From: Adiantum capillus-veneris
Lineage: Eukaryota; Streptophyta; Polypodiopsida; Polypodiales; Pteridaceae
Direction: 5' to 3'
Assembly: GCA_014529385.2 (NCBI GenBank)
Contig: CM043960.1
Span: 125,035,543-125,099,542, forward strand
Length of the DNA: 64,000 nucleotides
Shown here: one piece after another, positions 43,739 through 53,469 of the stretch
Position numbering within the stretch: position 1 is the stretch's first letter
Layout: each line of letters begins with the position of its first letter
Notes under the pieces: generated by a model
The model's database searches: none
What the model saw: only the letters and a program-made list of their open reading frames with translations
What the model was told of the DNA's origin: nothing
Translations under genes and position numbers: made by a program

Positions 43739-44262
43739 TCAAATGTGTGCCATACGTGTGCTGGTGGTGCTCACATTGGACACCTTCACTTTGGTGATTG
43801 GAGGGATTGTCAAAATGTTGTCCATTCTCTTGTCAAATAGATGGACTGGAGCAAGTGTCTTGTCATACTTGAAGCATACCAACCTAAGAGAATTGATATC
43901 TTGGGGCATCACAGTCACTTTTTGAGCATGAGCTGTGAGGACGTAGTTGTCTTGGAGCAACTCGATCAAAAAGTCCTTGACTGCCTCATGGAGGCAACCC
44001 ATCGCACTTCTGGCCCACAAAAAATTCAAATTCGTGCTCTCACAAATTTGGCGAACTACTCTTTGGAAGGGTAATGTAGGAATAACCAGAGAGATATATC
44101 TCTAGAGTTTGCGTAGCTCAAGCAGAATGATTTGGTTCTACTCGTACCTCCGACTATGCATTGTTGCTTGAGATTAGGCAGGGTTTTGTCTACAAATCTT
44201 GAGGATGAAGGTTGGTTGTCTTGCGAATAAACCTTCCTTGAGGTTTGCTTTGTGCAAGCCAT
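43739..44262 (-). pseudogene. Divergent histone H3-like pseudogene with C-terminal extension
   Basis: Histone H3 is a nucleosome core protein. The frame opens at 44262 with MACTKQTSRK, against MARTKQTARK in H3 (Arg2 to Cys, Ala7 to Ser). After a frame change at about 44150 and two stops, the histone fold follows: TLPFQRVVRQICE (alpha-1), SAMGCLHEAVKDFLIELLQD (alpha-2) and HAQKVTVMPQDINSLRLV (L2/alpha-3), matching H3 LPFQRLVRE, SAVMALQEA and HAKRVTIMPKDIQLARR. Unlike H3 it continues about 45 residues (CFKYDKTLAPVHLF...) to a TGA at 43739. The core is poorly conserved, as in fast-evolving variants such as CENH3, but I cannot assign a class. The Ulp1-like gene follows on the same strand. Confidence 0.7.
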
Positions 44263-44403
44263 GGAAACAAGTGTTTACTGTGGAGAACGTTGTGGGAAAG
44301 AATAAGAAGAAGATTGAGCAATGAAAAGGTTAGGTCACAAAAGCTTACCTTGAGAGGTGAGGACAGATGTCAAACAATAATGGGGTATACAGAAATGGAA
44401 ACG

Positions 44404-44411
44404 TTATATAA
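44404..44411 (-). promoter_or_regulatory. Possible TATA box of the H3-like gene
   Basis: TTATATAA on the minus strand, about 142 bases before the H3-like start codon. Distance and sequence fit a plant promoter; no other evidence. Confidence 0.35.
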
Positions 44412-44614
44412 GCGCCAAGGACATCATCATCATTACTAAACGTGGGATATAAAATAAGGCGATGGCCATAATTAATTGAGTTTCTCATCATCATTGGGAA
44501 GAGTGCATCACTGCATGAAGGACATATGGCATATTGTATGTCGACTGGGACACCAGGTCAACTATGTGATTGTTGCAACACAACGTGATATGGGATGGGC
44601 CTTGCTCAACCAAA

Positions 44615-45030
44615 CCCCCTCCTCGCATTGTGTCATGACAAGGAAAAATGTCACGGCACAACGCGAGGAGGGGGAGTGTACCGCAGCAAGATCTCCTTAT
44701 CGTGTTGTGGCACGGCACTCTTAATGTCGTGCCACAACACGATAGGGATCATACATGTTGTGGTGATGGGTACCTATCACGTTGTGGTGTGACATTTGGA
44801 TATTGCATCATAATGCGATAGGGACCGCCCATATCATGGAGATATTCCCTATTGTGTTGTGGCGCGATATTTGGATATTGTGCCACAATGCGATTGGGAC
44901 TACCCATATTGTGGACACGCCTCCCTATCGCATTGTGGCGTGACATTTGGATGTCGCATCACAACGCGATAGGGACCACTCATATCGTGAAAACCTTTTA
45001 CTCGCATTGTGGTGCGACACATTTTGATAG
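44615..45030. repeat. Tandem array of palindromic units, period about 75 bp
   Basis: Each unit is an inverted repeat of about 20-bp arms around a short loop. The second is TATCGTGTTGTGGCACGGCA, 7-base loop, and its near-perfect complement (44698-44744). Further units start at about 44774, 44849, 44925 and 45000 (partial), with CTATCGCATTGTGGCGTGACA-like arms. The first (44615-44674) has CCCCCTCCTCGC arms. Units diverge in sequence but many changes are paired, so the hairpin is kept. No coding frame is supported. Confidence 0.88.
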
Positions 45031-45178
45031 TAAAAGCTCTTCCTTTATAATCAATAACCAAAAAAATAAACAGAGAGGCAGAGACAAAGGAACAAGATAT
45101 GAAGACATTTGAATTATCTTCAAGGACTCCATTACACAAGACTAAGAGGTTATTGATGCACTATCTTGTTTGTCCATT

Positions 45179-45475
45179 TCAGTTATTCTTCTTCCTTCTA
45201 TATTGTTGGTGGTTCTTGTCGTCGGACTTTGCAGTGTTGTTTTCCTCAGCCTTTGCCTTTTGGTTTCCTTTGTTTTTCTTCTTCAGCTCCTTTTGAATTG
45301 CTTTTGCCTCAACTAGCATTTTCTCGACCTCCTTTATTTCTGTCATTATCTTTTGGAAAAGCTTTACCTTTCCTCTCTTCTTGTCCTCCATAATTGTGTT
45401 GTGTAAATGTGAGCGAGTTCTAGAGTGTGCAATCAAGGTGATTTTTATAGCTAGGTACTCACCCAACCAGGACAC
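45179..45475 (-). CDS. Small lysine-rich coiled-coil frame
   Basis: Open for 98 codons from 45475. Residues about 35-75 form a likely coiled coil (IMTEIKEVEKMLVEAKAIQ) followed by a Lys/Asn-rich tail. An internal Met (MEDKKRGKVKLF) could be the true start. No family recognised. It might be an exon of a decayed neighbour. Confidence 0.35.
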   Translation of the reverse strand: MSWLGEYLAIKITLIAHSRTRSHLHNTIMEDKKRGKVKLFQKIMTEIKEVEKMLVEAKAIQKELKKKNKGNQKAKAEENNTAKSDDKNHQQYRRKKNN

Positions 45476-45547
45476 ATGTCATAGGGATGGTTGATCTGGA
45501 CGATCACCGGGACACAGTATAGGAGGCCGAGAGTAGTCACCGTTCAG

Positions 45548-46047
45548 TCATTGGTGATGAGTTGTTGCAATCACCAAGTGGTGCTTTGTGTGTTTTAGAA
45601 GGTGTTCAACTGCCAAAGGGAGATTTTCCAACAAATGTGCTCCCTGCCATCCCCGTCGGTAATCATGTAATTCTTAATGAAATCATGGAATAGTTTGACT
45701 TGAGAGAGGACTACTGCCTTGCTATAGTTTCTCAAAATCTACAAGAGGATGGCAGTATAATCAACCTTGCCAATGACAAGTATTCTGTCATGGATGCTCG
45801 TGTAATAGTGGGTGAGTTTATTGAAACAACAAAGGCACTAGCAATGATATACAAGGATGTGGCTGCATGTTCCACGACGCTTCGAACGGAGTTGGAGTTC
45901 AGGGTGGTACAGGAAAGGTTTGGAATCACAGAGATGGGGAGAATTGCTTCATCAGCAACATTGGCACCATCCTCATCCTCTACAAACAATAGTACACTTG
46001 ACTTATGGAATGTTGCATTACTCGAAGAAGATGAAAATCAGGAGTAA
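45548..46047 (+). pseudogene. Unrecognised frame with one stop
   Basis: The frame reads LLQSPSGALCVLEGVQLPKG to a TAG at about 45691, then from 45700 MREDYCLAIVSQNLQEDGS to a TAA at 46045-46047. Composition is that of a normal soluble protein, with a Ser-rich end (SSATLAPSSSSTNNS). No family recognised. Confidence 0.4.
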
Positions 46048-46139
46048 GAGGTATACTCCTGTGTAAATAATGTTTTACTTCCGTGTACGAGAGTTTCACG
46101 TGTATATGCCAACATTTGTATTTTATTTCTCGTAGTAGC

Positions 46140-46730
46140 TGATAGTCTATGATGATAAATTCATTCCTCGTCCCTGTGGACAAGGTAAAGGAGACTTGGG
46201 AAAGAATTCCTCCCTTTGTCAGTACTTGGAGAATTTCAACGCTCCAAACTTCCTCTGCTTCCATTCTAGCTTCTTCGAGGACAAGGCTGAATTCCCTCTT
46301 TTTGTATTGAAGACACTCTCAAGATATCTAGGAGGCACGGCCATCAGATGGAATGAAGACAAGGTGATGCTGCTAGACAAGCAAGCAACGGTCTCAATTT
46401 TTTGTTTAGGTCATGGCATGTATGGCTTGCACAGTTGCTACTTTTTGACACATGATGCGTATGGTCTAGCTTGTGGAATCATAGACCCACACCTGTTGCC
46501 ACAATATGAAAACTTGATCTGCTGAAACAAAAGCATCCAATCATTCAACTTATAGAAGAGGCCCCATAGGTTGAGGCAACTGAGGAGACCCAATTTGTCG
46601 ACCTCAACATGCTTGTGACGGATGTTGATGACAAAACGCATCATTTGAAGAGACCAAGGCAAAAGGAAGAGGGCCCTTCAGATAAGGGCAAGAGGCCAGA
46701 ATATTTTGTATCATTTCCATATGACTAGAA
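46140..46730 (+). pseudogene. Unrecognised frame, broken
   Basis: Continuous reading through DDKFIPRPCGQGKGDLG, FNAPNFLCFHSSFFEDK, YLGGTAIRWNEDK and FLTHDAYGLACGIIDP to a TGA at 46523-46525. The neighbouring frame continues into FVDLNMLVTDVDDKT and a basic KRPRQKEEGPSDKGKRP tail with one stop. It could be the next exon of the gene at 45548. Function unknown. Confidence 0.38.
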
Positions 46731-46789
46731 ATAAATAGAATGCATTTGTTTTATGAATCAAAGTTAGATTGATTATGTAACAATGTCTT

Positions 46790-46920
46790 GCAATGTAATT
46801 TTTTTTTTGCAACCATCATTTACATTATGAAAAGTTGAAATGATAGAGTATCAATGTCTTGCAATATTTTTAATTTTGTTGCAACCATCATTCACAATAT
46901 GAAAAGTTGAAATTACATTG
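46790..46920 (+). repeat. Imperfect tandem duplication, about 80 bp
   Basis: CAATGTCTTGCAAT(G/A)T and GCAACCATCATT(T/C)ACA(T/A)TATGAAAAGTTGAAAT each occur twice in succession. Confidence 0.85.
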
Positions 46921-47176
46921 ATTCTTCTAGATACATTAAGTTTGGTGTTTGGATCTTGCTATGGCTGAGAATTATGGCATAACTTGAAACGGTGTTGTCC
47001 AAACCCTTACCACGCGCTATTTTTGTAGCCGCCAATCCGCATATTTTCTAGCCGCAGACGATAACTCCCATATCTCTTTTCTTTACCTTTTTTTTGGCTA
47101 ATCTCACCGCATGGCATATCTGACTTTGTTTGACTTGTTCCTTGCAATGTGACCTATGCATTAATTTACAATACGT

Positions 47177-49800
47177 TCACTGGTGTAGCTCCTCTAAGCT
47201 ATTTGATTTGTCTAAACCAACTGCATGTCGAGTGTGACTGAAATAACCAGTACGAGCTTGGTAGTGGGTATTTTCCATGCCTTGTGTAGACCAAACACCC
47301 AAGCTTCCATATTGCCTTGCAAACCAAGGCATGTGATTATAGACAATATGCTCCATAAAAGGCATGCAAACATTATAAGGATGAGTATTTGCAATTCAAA
47401 AGATTATCATGTCATCAAACCAATTACAATACCATGTAGTGAGTAAAATGTTGATTTTTCCATGCAGTTATGAATGTCTTGTGGAAGGTCTCCACAGCTT
47501 TGTGGAATTTTGTATAGTTGTCATCAGTCCATGAGTTCAATTTGCAAAACTTGAATATTGCGTCCAAGGTTTTCCATACCTTCGCTTTGTGAGTCCTTGC
47601 TCCACCATTGTCTGCATGGTCAACTACAACATTGTGGAGACTTTTCCACCTATTGTTTCTTAATGCTTCTTTCTTGTGCACTTTGGTTTTTGTGTTGTCG
47701 TCCAGTTGTGGCACTGAAAGGAAGAGTGGGGATTCCACACCACCAATGGACAGCTTCTTTGGAACATCCCGACCATTTTTCAATCTTTTCTCATCCTGCT
47801 CTATCTTAACATGTCCTCTGTGCAAACCCATTTCTAAGAAGGCTGTCTCTAAGGCTGAGATTGCCCTTTGCTTCGTAGAGAGAGGTCAAGTGGTCTAGGC
47901 AAAAAGATGTAGAGAAACATTAGTTTTTCTATTATTCTACAAAGTGCATGCATTGTGCATATGTGTACTCTAGATAGTGGGATATCCGAAATGGGTCGAA
48001 AGTTAGGGTCGCACAGATGCCTATCTGGAGCTCTTCTCCAAAATGGTTTGTCAAGGATGTGAAGCCCTCCCATGCAATACAAGCAAAGGCTTTTTCTTGT
48101 TTCTCCCTTGAAAACTTTGTGCAAGCATTTCAAGGTTTTTGGGTCTTCAACCATGTGTCACTCTACATTGTAGGATCCCATGCCCTCCACATCCAATTTC
48201 TTTTCATTTTTCTGTTTGCTTATTGTTTCTTGTATGTTTGTTTGATGAAAAACCCAATTCAATATATCGAAGTTCTTGATGGGCACCTGAAAGGATAATT
48301 TTGAACTTTTTATAATTCACATTCAAAAGCATTCAATTGAAACATAACGATAAATTATCTTAAACATAACTTCTATGCACCTTGAACGTCGCAAGAAGGA
48401 AAATATTTTGCTCAGATTGCACACTAAAGTTTTGAGGATCATCTTGTCCAATGCTTGCATCCAGAACTCTATTCAAGAGTGTGATTGTGACTTGCTTAAC
48501 CTTTGTCTCCTTTACAAGCTCCCGCTCATCTAGCTTGTTGACAAACTTGAGAACGACGTTTCACTCTTTAGGAGTAACATTGAACAATTGCACATTGTAT
48601 AACTGTAGCGCAATCATATCATAAAAAATATTTCTATAATTCGCATAGACCATTTCTTCTCCTTTTGGCGATCTATATGTCAATTCAATGTGGAAAGGAC
48701 TTCCTAGCTTTTGATGCACCTCCTCGTTGACTTCCCGTCTTGCTTTTTGAATAGAGAAAGGTTTTGGAAGTAACATGTACTTGATATGGAACTTTTTGAC
48801 CTGTCTTTTCATAGACTTGAGTAAGAGGAGTTAAGAGTCAAAACCCTTTTCTAGTGGAACAACATTGCAAATGATGCTACATACTTGAAAATGGTAGCAT
48901 ATCCCTTATTGGATATACCAGCTTCATGCATAATCGATTGAATGTACTGTGTAGAGAGTTGGCTCTCCTTTAAAAGGCTGTCAAGCTATTTAGCAGCAAT
49001 CTTACCCTATTTCTTTTCATCCAAGAGGCCAGCTACGTTTTGGCGATTCAATATGAGCCCATAAGGGGCCGCGGAGGTGGTTTTGCTACGCTCCACTTCC
49101 TTGTGTTAGGGTGAAGCAAAGATCTGTGCAAGCATGTTAGCAATAAGAGATGCGAGAGTTTATGAATTTAATTTGTGTCAGGGTGAAGCAAAGATCTGTG
49201 CAAGCATGTTAGCAATAAGAGATGCAAGAGTTTATGAGCGGAAGGATAGATGTACTCACTTGATGGCTTGCACTCTTTTCTTCATTCCTCCTAGCCAACT
49301 TTCAAGTCCTCGATGTCTCTTAGTTTTCTTTTTCTTTGGCGAAGGCCTAACGCTTTTTTTTTTCCTCTGAGTTGTTGTGTAAGCTCCTTGATGGTCTCCT
49401 TGCTGCCTTCAACCTGTTGAGCCCATTGCACAAATTTTTGGTGTAAGCGAAAATTCTTGATGTATATAATATCTCTCTCTTGTTGCAGAACGTCATTTTC
49501 TTACAGCCAAATGCTTAGTGTAGCCATGCAAGCCATGGTGGCCATCTCTGGCATAGTTCACTAAGGATGTAATATCCTTACAAGTGGAGTGGAGTTTGTA
49601 ATAGGATGCTTTGAATACATTCTGCTGTCCAGCCAAAGGTCCACATTTTTCATGCCCTCTGATCTTAAGTTCTCCTTAGAAGCTTTAGAAATCGTCTGCT
49701 GTTTGTTTTTCTTGTAGAGGGATTCATACTCTCATGAGAGCTCTATGTGCATGTGATATACATCTCTCCTATTCCTTGTAGAAGTTCTTCGTGGAGAAGC
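47177..49800 (-). pseudogene. Unrecognised multi-exon gene remnant
   Basis: Same-strand frames follow each other at 49450-49680, 48561-48812 (MKRQVKKFHIKYMLLPKPF), 48380-48560, 47849-48154 (SLCLYCMGGLHILDKPFWRR, RVHICTMHALCRIIEKLMF), 47424-47831 (Lys-rich, KVWKTLDAIFKFCKLNSW) and 47177-47365 (MPFMEHIVYNHMPWFARQYG...YGSLGVWSTQGMENTH omitted in part). They are separated by AT-rich gaps like small introns and contain a few stops. The Cys/His-containing segments hint at a zinc-binding or transposase-like protein, but I recognise no named family. A 72-bp tandem duplication lies at 49102-49240. Confidence 0.42.
49102..49240 (-). repeat. 72-bp tandem duplication
   Basis: GGTGAAGCAAAGATCTGTGC through AATAAGAGATGC(G/A)AGAGTTTATGA occurs twice in a row. 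Confidence 0.92.
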
Positions 49801-50555
49801 TACAAGTGTCAACTAAGACATGAATGATCAAAACTGTGTGCAGAAAGAGGTGGGGGCAATAGAAGAATAGAAATTTGAATATCACGCGCACGTGAGAGAA
49901 CGCAGGAGGGAATGGGGGGGAAGAAAGAGGCGAGGAAACAGAGCTTAGTTTTCAAAAATGCAAAAGATTGAGATATTTGGCATTAAATTCAGTAGCCACC
50001 ACACACAGTGAAGTGTTATCATGATTGGAATACTTTTTGTGTTTTTTAATAAACGTACCTTGCATGAATAAGATATCCAGATTTTAGAAAACATGTATAT
50101 GAAAAAGGGTTAAAATGATTTTTCTATAATCTCTCTCTATGTTGACATGGAATTTCTTACAAGGCTCAAATTTGAGTCCAAACGTTTCCTAATGCCTATA
50201 ATGTTTCTCGTATGTGTTTTTTAAGCCGGTAGTGCTATGGGACCTACAAAGTCTAAGTCCCACTTGGAAAAAGCTCGTGCTCCCATCATTGGCCTCATAG
50301 AAATTTCATCCCTTGCAAGCGAGATTTTCACACCGCATCCATGAAAGGTGCTGGCCATCATATTCCAGAAAACATATTAGCTTTAGCCGTTTTTTCTACC
50401 AAAAAATGACGTCCAACTTACCTTGAGTGTGCTTATTTCAAAATAGGCAATTATTCACTTTTTGATACACAAAGTCTAAGCTATTATGTTTACAAAGCTT
50501 GTACAATTGATTGCCAATTAACTCATATGATTGTGCCTCTGTTGGATCACTTGTA

Positions 50556-51107
50556 TTATTGTTTTTCATATATCCATATTTGGTTCAAACAATCTACAAT
50601 ATATCTACTCCAGTGAGGTGCTATAGCAACTTGAAACAATGTAGCATGCTTTAGAGCTGGTCTAGCTGAACATGCAATGCAATTTTCAACATGCATGTGT
50701 CCATTAAACTTCATGCTTGGCCAAAATACTCCATTTGTCATTAGTTTTTGGTAGGTACGAGTCTTCCCATGGTGTACACAACCCATATTGGCATGTGCCT
50801 CCATCAATTATAAAGGAAGATTAGAGGCTTCAATACATAACCTTAATATGTCATCGAAACCTCTGTGATACAAACTTCCACTAAGAAGTTGAAAAGGAGA
50901 GCTTTTCTCAACAAGTTTTTTGTCAAATTCTTTCTCTTGAGCTATTGATAGTTGTCCTATGGATAAATGCAAAATTATGCTCTCACTCCATTTAAGCAGC
51001 ATTTCAATATTAAAGAGATATGCATATGGAAAATAATATTCAATTCCCTTAGGAGGCTTGATGAAAAGATGATCAGCCCTTTGATCAGTAGTACCCTTCT
51101 TTACCAC
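50556..51107 (-). pseudogene. G4 integrase N-terminal region
   Basis: An HHCC zinc finger reads EAHANMGCVHHGKTRTYQ...VENCIACSARP at about 50680-50805, followed by an early stop. Upstream (50808-51107) is the linker between RNase H and integrase (IKPPKGIEYYFPY, SPFQLLSGSLYHRGFDDIL). A stop at 50808 separates the two. The catalytic core is not visible. Confidence 0.7.
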
Positions 51108-51457
51108 AACTATGAAATTGAATTCTAGCTAGATGCCAAACCACCTTACTATTCTACATGTATTGCATGCCTTGTTAACAAGACACAATATGTATGATGA
51201 TCAACAAAGAAGATGAATCGATTTGCGAGAAGGTAGTGCTTGACTTTATTCACTGCATAGATCATTCCCAATCATCCTCTTTTAATAATTATGTAATTTT
51301 TTTCTTCAGCACTATTTTATTGGTGATTGGCATAGCAAATTGGTAAATTCATATTGACTTCACCTGGTTGTGACAATATACATTTAATAGCAAAAGCAAA
51401 GGCATAAACATGCACATGGAAAATTTCATTCCAATTTGGTGCCTTAATGATATGTGT
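51108..51457 (-). pseudogene. G4 RNase H remnant
   Basis: A heavily broken segment with KVKHYLLANRFIFFVDHH (about 51190-51250) corresponds to the RHYLL...FYVDHQ block of RNase H. Most other residues are lost. Confidence 0.6.
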
Positions 51458-52340
51458 TTATATCAACATCTGCTTCAAATTTTGAAATGATTCCTCGCAA
51501 TCTTTTGTCCATTTGAACATCACTATCAAGCCATAAAGAGGTTTGACAATCACACCATATATGTAGATAAATTTTATGTAATTTCTACAATGTCCCATAA
51601 AAAATTGAACCTTTCTAGCTATCTTTGGACATGGCATCTCCATAGTCATCCCAATTTTATCCATAATCACGATATGTCCTAAGATCTTGCCTTGTCTAAC
51701 CATCAATACATGCTTTTTTGCATTAAGGAAAAGTCTTGTATGTGCTACATTTTTCGAATACTTTTTATAGATCCATATATGGTCTTTGTAAAACATTGAA
51801 TGTACACACAAATCATCCATATGTATCTCTAAAAATACACGCAAGTATTCCCTAAAAGCATGAGCATCAGCCTTTGGAAGGTTGCATGTGCATTCATCAA
51901 CCCAAATGGCATCACACAATAAGCAAAAAATTCCCCAGTCGATCACAAAAGCTATCTTGGGCTAATCTTTCGGTTTAATATCCAATTGGTTATAACCTAA
52001 AAATCCATCTAAGAAGTTATATGCTTGTTTTCCAACTACTCATTCCAAAACATGATCTGTAATGGGAAGAGGATAGTCATCGCAAGTAGACGGTGCATTC
52101 AACTTTTTGAGATTCACACATACTCTCAACTTACCATTCTTTTGGGCACTATGATAATTCAAGATACCTAATCAAGGTGCTCTATCTTGAAACTCACTTT
52201 CCTTCAACTTATCGATCTCTTCCTTGATCTTCTTTGCAAAGGTTTCATTGTAATTTTATGAACATGGCCTACTTGGCTTAGAATTTAGCTTATTACGAGG
52301 AATTATGTGTTGACAAATTTCAGGATCAACCCCTTTCAAG
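51458..52340 (-). pseudogene. G4 reverse transcriptase remnant
   Basis: From about 52340: ICQH(N)-type lead-in, the RVCVNLKKLNAPST block (about 52090-52130), FLDGFLGYNQLDIKPKD and the catalytic-like box EIHMDDLCVHS (about 51810). Then GKILGHIVIMDKIGM and FMGHCRNYIKFIY. HMDD stands where FMDD/YIDD is usual. Several stops interrupt it. It resembles the Tat/Athila branch more than chromoviruses. Confidence 0.75.
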
Positions 52341-52634
52341 TCCTTATAAGACCAGGTGAACACATTTTTGTACTCCTTGAGTGCCTTAATCAATAGATTT
52401 CTTTGTCAGGAGATAGATCAATAACAATATAAGCTGGTTGGGCTCCTTACCTGGATCTACTAGATCTTTTTAGCAGCCTTGAGTCCATTAAAATATTTCA
52501 CTGGCTTTGCCTTTTCTTAATGGGTTTCTCAACAATAATCTTGCAGTCTTGAATAGAATACTTTTTTTAGTGGGAGGGTACACTTATTCCCTCCTTCTTT
52601 GACTCATTCTCAACCTCGCTTTCAATCTCTGTCG

Positions 52635-52639
52635 TCCAC
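52635..52639 (+). repeat. Target site duplication of G5 (left, TCCAC)
   Basis: TCCAC directly before the LTR; the same five bases follow the other end at 63710-63714. Confidence 0.95.
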
Positions 52640-53127
52640 TGGAATTGGAGCTGATCTCTTGAGACAACTAATTCCAGTGTTGAAGGATTTCAGCTACTAG
52701 TGTGGGAAGATTTCACACAGTAGACTAGACAGAAATCAGAGACTAAACTGACATGTGGATACTGAAATAAGAATCAGACTTATAGACTAGAATAAGATTC
52801 AGATTCAGATTCAGATTCAGATTCAGATTCAGATTCAGAAGACTGGTCTAGAAGTAAGTATCACTGAAATATATACCATGATTGAGATTACAGTGAATAT
52901 GATTACAGAGAGAAAGTATAGCCGACAATACTGCCACTGATGCTCAAGTACAATTGTAGCTCAAAGCACTAATACAAGTGATAACAATTGCCAACCCAAT
53001 AATAATGTAATGGGACCTATTTATACACTTCGGTTTTACTGTAGTAATTGCTCTAGTAATTACTAAGTAATTTGCTGCCCATCTTCTAAGAACACGTTCC
53101 CGCATGGTGATTATCGAGCCGTCTACA
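52640..53127 (-). repeat. 3' LTR of G5 (488 bp)
   Basis: TGGAATTGGAG...GTCTACA. It contains an expanded ATTCAG hexamer run (about 52796-52838) that is short in the 5' LTR. Confidence 0.96.
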
Positions 53128-53143
53128 TCCTTCCCTTCTTTCT
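53128..53143 (-). other. Polypurine tract of G5
   Basis: AGAAAGAAGGGAAGGA on the minus strand, next to the 3' LTR; identical to G2. Confidence 0.9.
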
Positions 53144-53469
53144 TGAATTTTGGCAAGATTCCAAAATTTTTGAAAAATGCCCGTCTGATGCTGATGTGAG
53201 ACTGAAAAATCCATCGTCTGGTTCTGGTGTGGAAATGAAAAATCCATTGTCTGGTTCTGGTGTTGGGATGCAGGAGTTCAAGAAGGACCAAGGATTGCAG
53301 GAGACAACGGAAAAGGCCAAGGTGGATCTGTCATCAAGCCAAGGTAGAACTGTCATCTCTCCCTGCCTGCTGAGAAGAAAAGTCACCACTGAATTCTGAG
53401 ATGGAACTACCCAGTATCCTTCCATTGGACCGTCTTCCTTTTTCCTTTGCTCTTTGACCGGACGGTGCC

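Larger units (their letters stand above)
50240..52639 (-). mobile_element. G4: decayed Ty3/gypsy element, split by G5
   Basis: Minus-strand pol remnants of RT (about 51458-52330), RNase H (about 51100-51300) and the integrase zinc finger (50556-50807) occur in the right order. It is interrupted at 52635-52639 by G5; joining across the insertion, the sequence continues at 63715. LTRs and primer site are not seen. It is older than G5 because G5 sits in it. Confidence 0.8.

Noticed and set aside
44615-45030. Regularly spaced palindromic repeats resembling a CRISPR array.
   Set aside because: This is plant nuclear DNA, the units are diverged, the spacers are themselves similar, and no cas gene is present.
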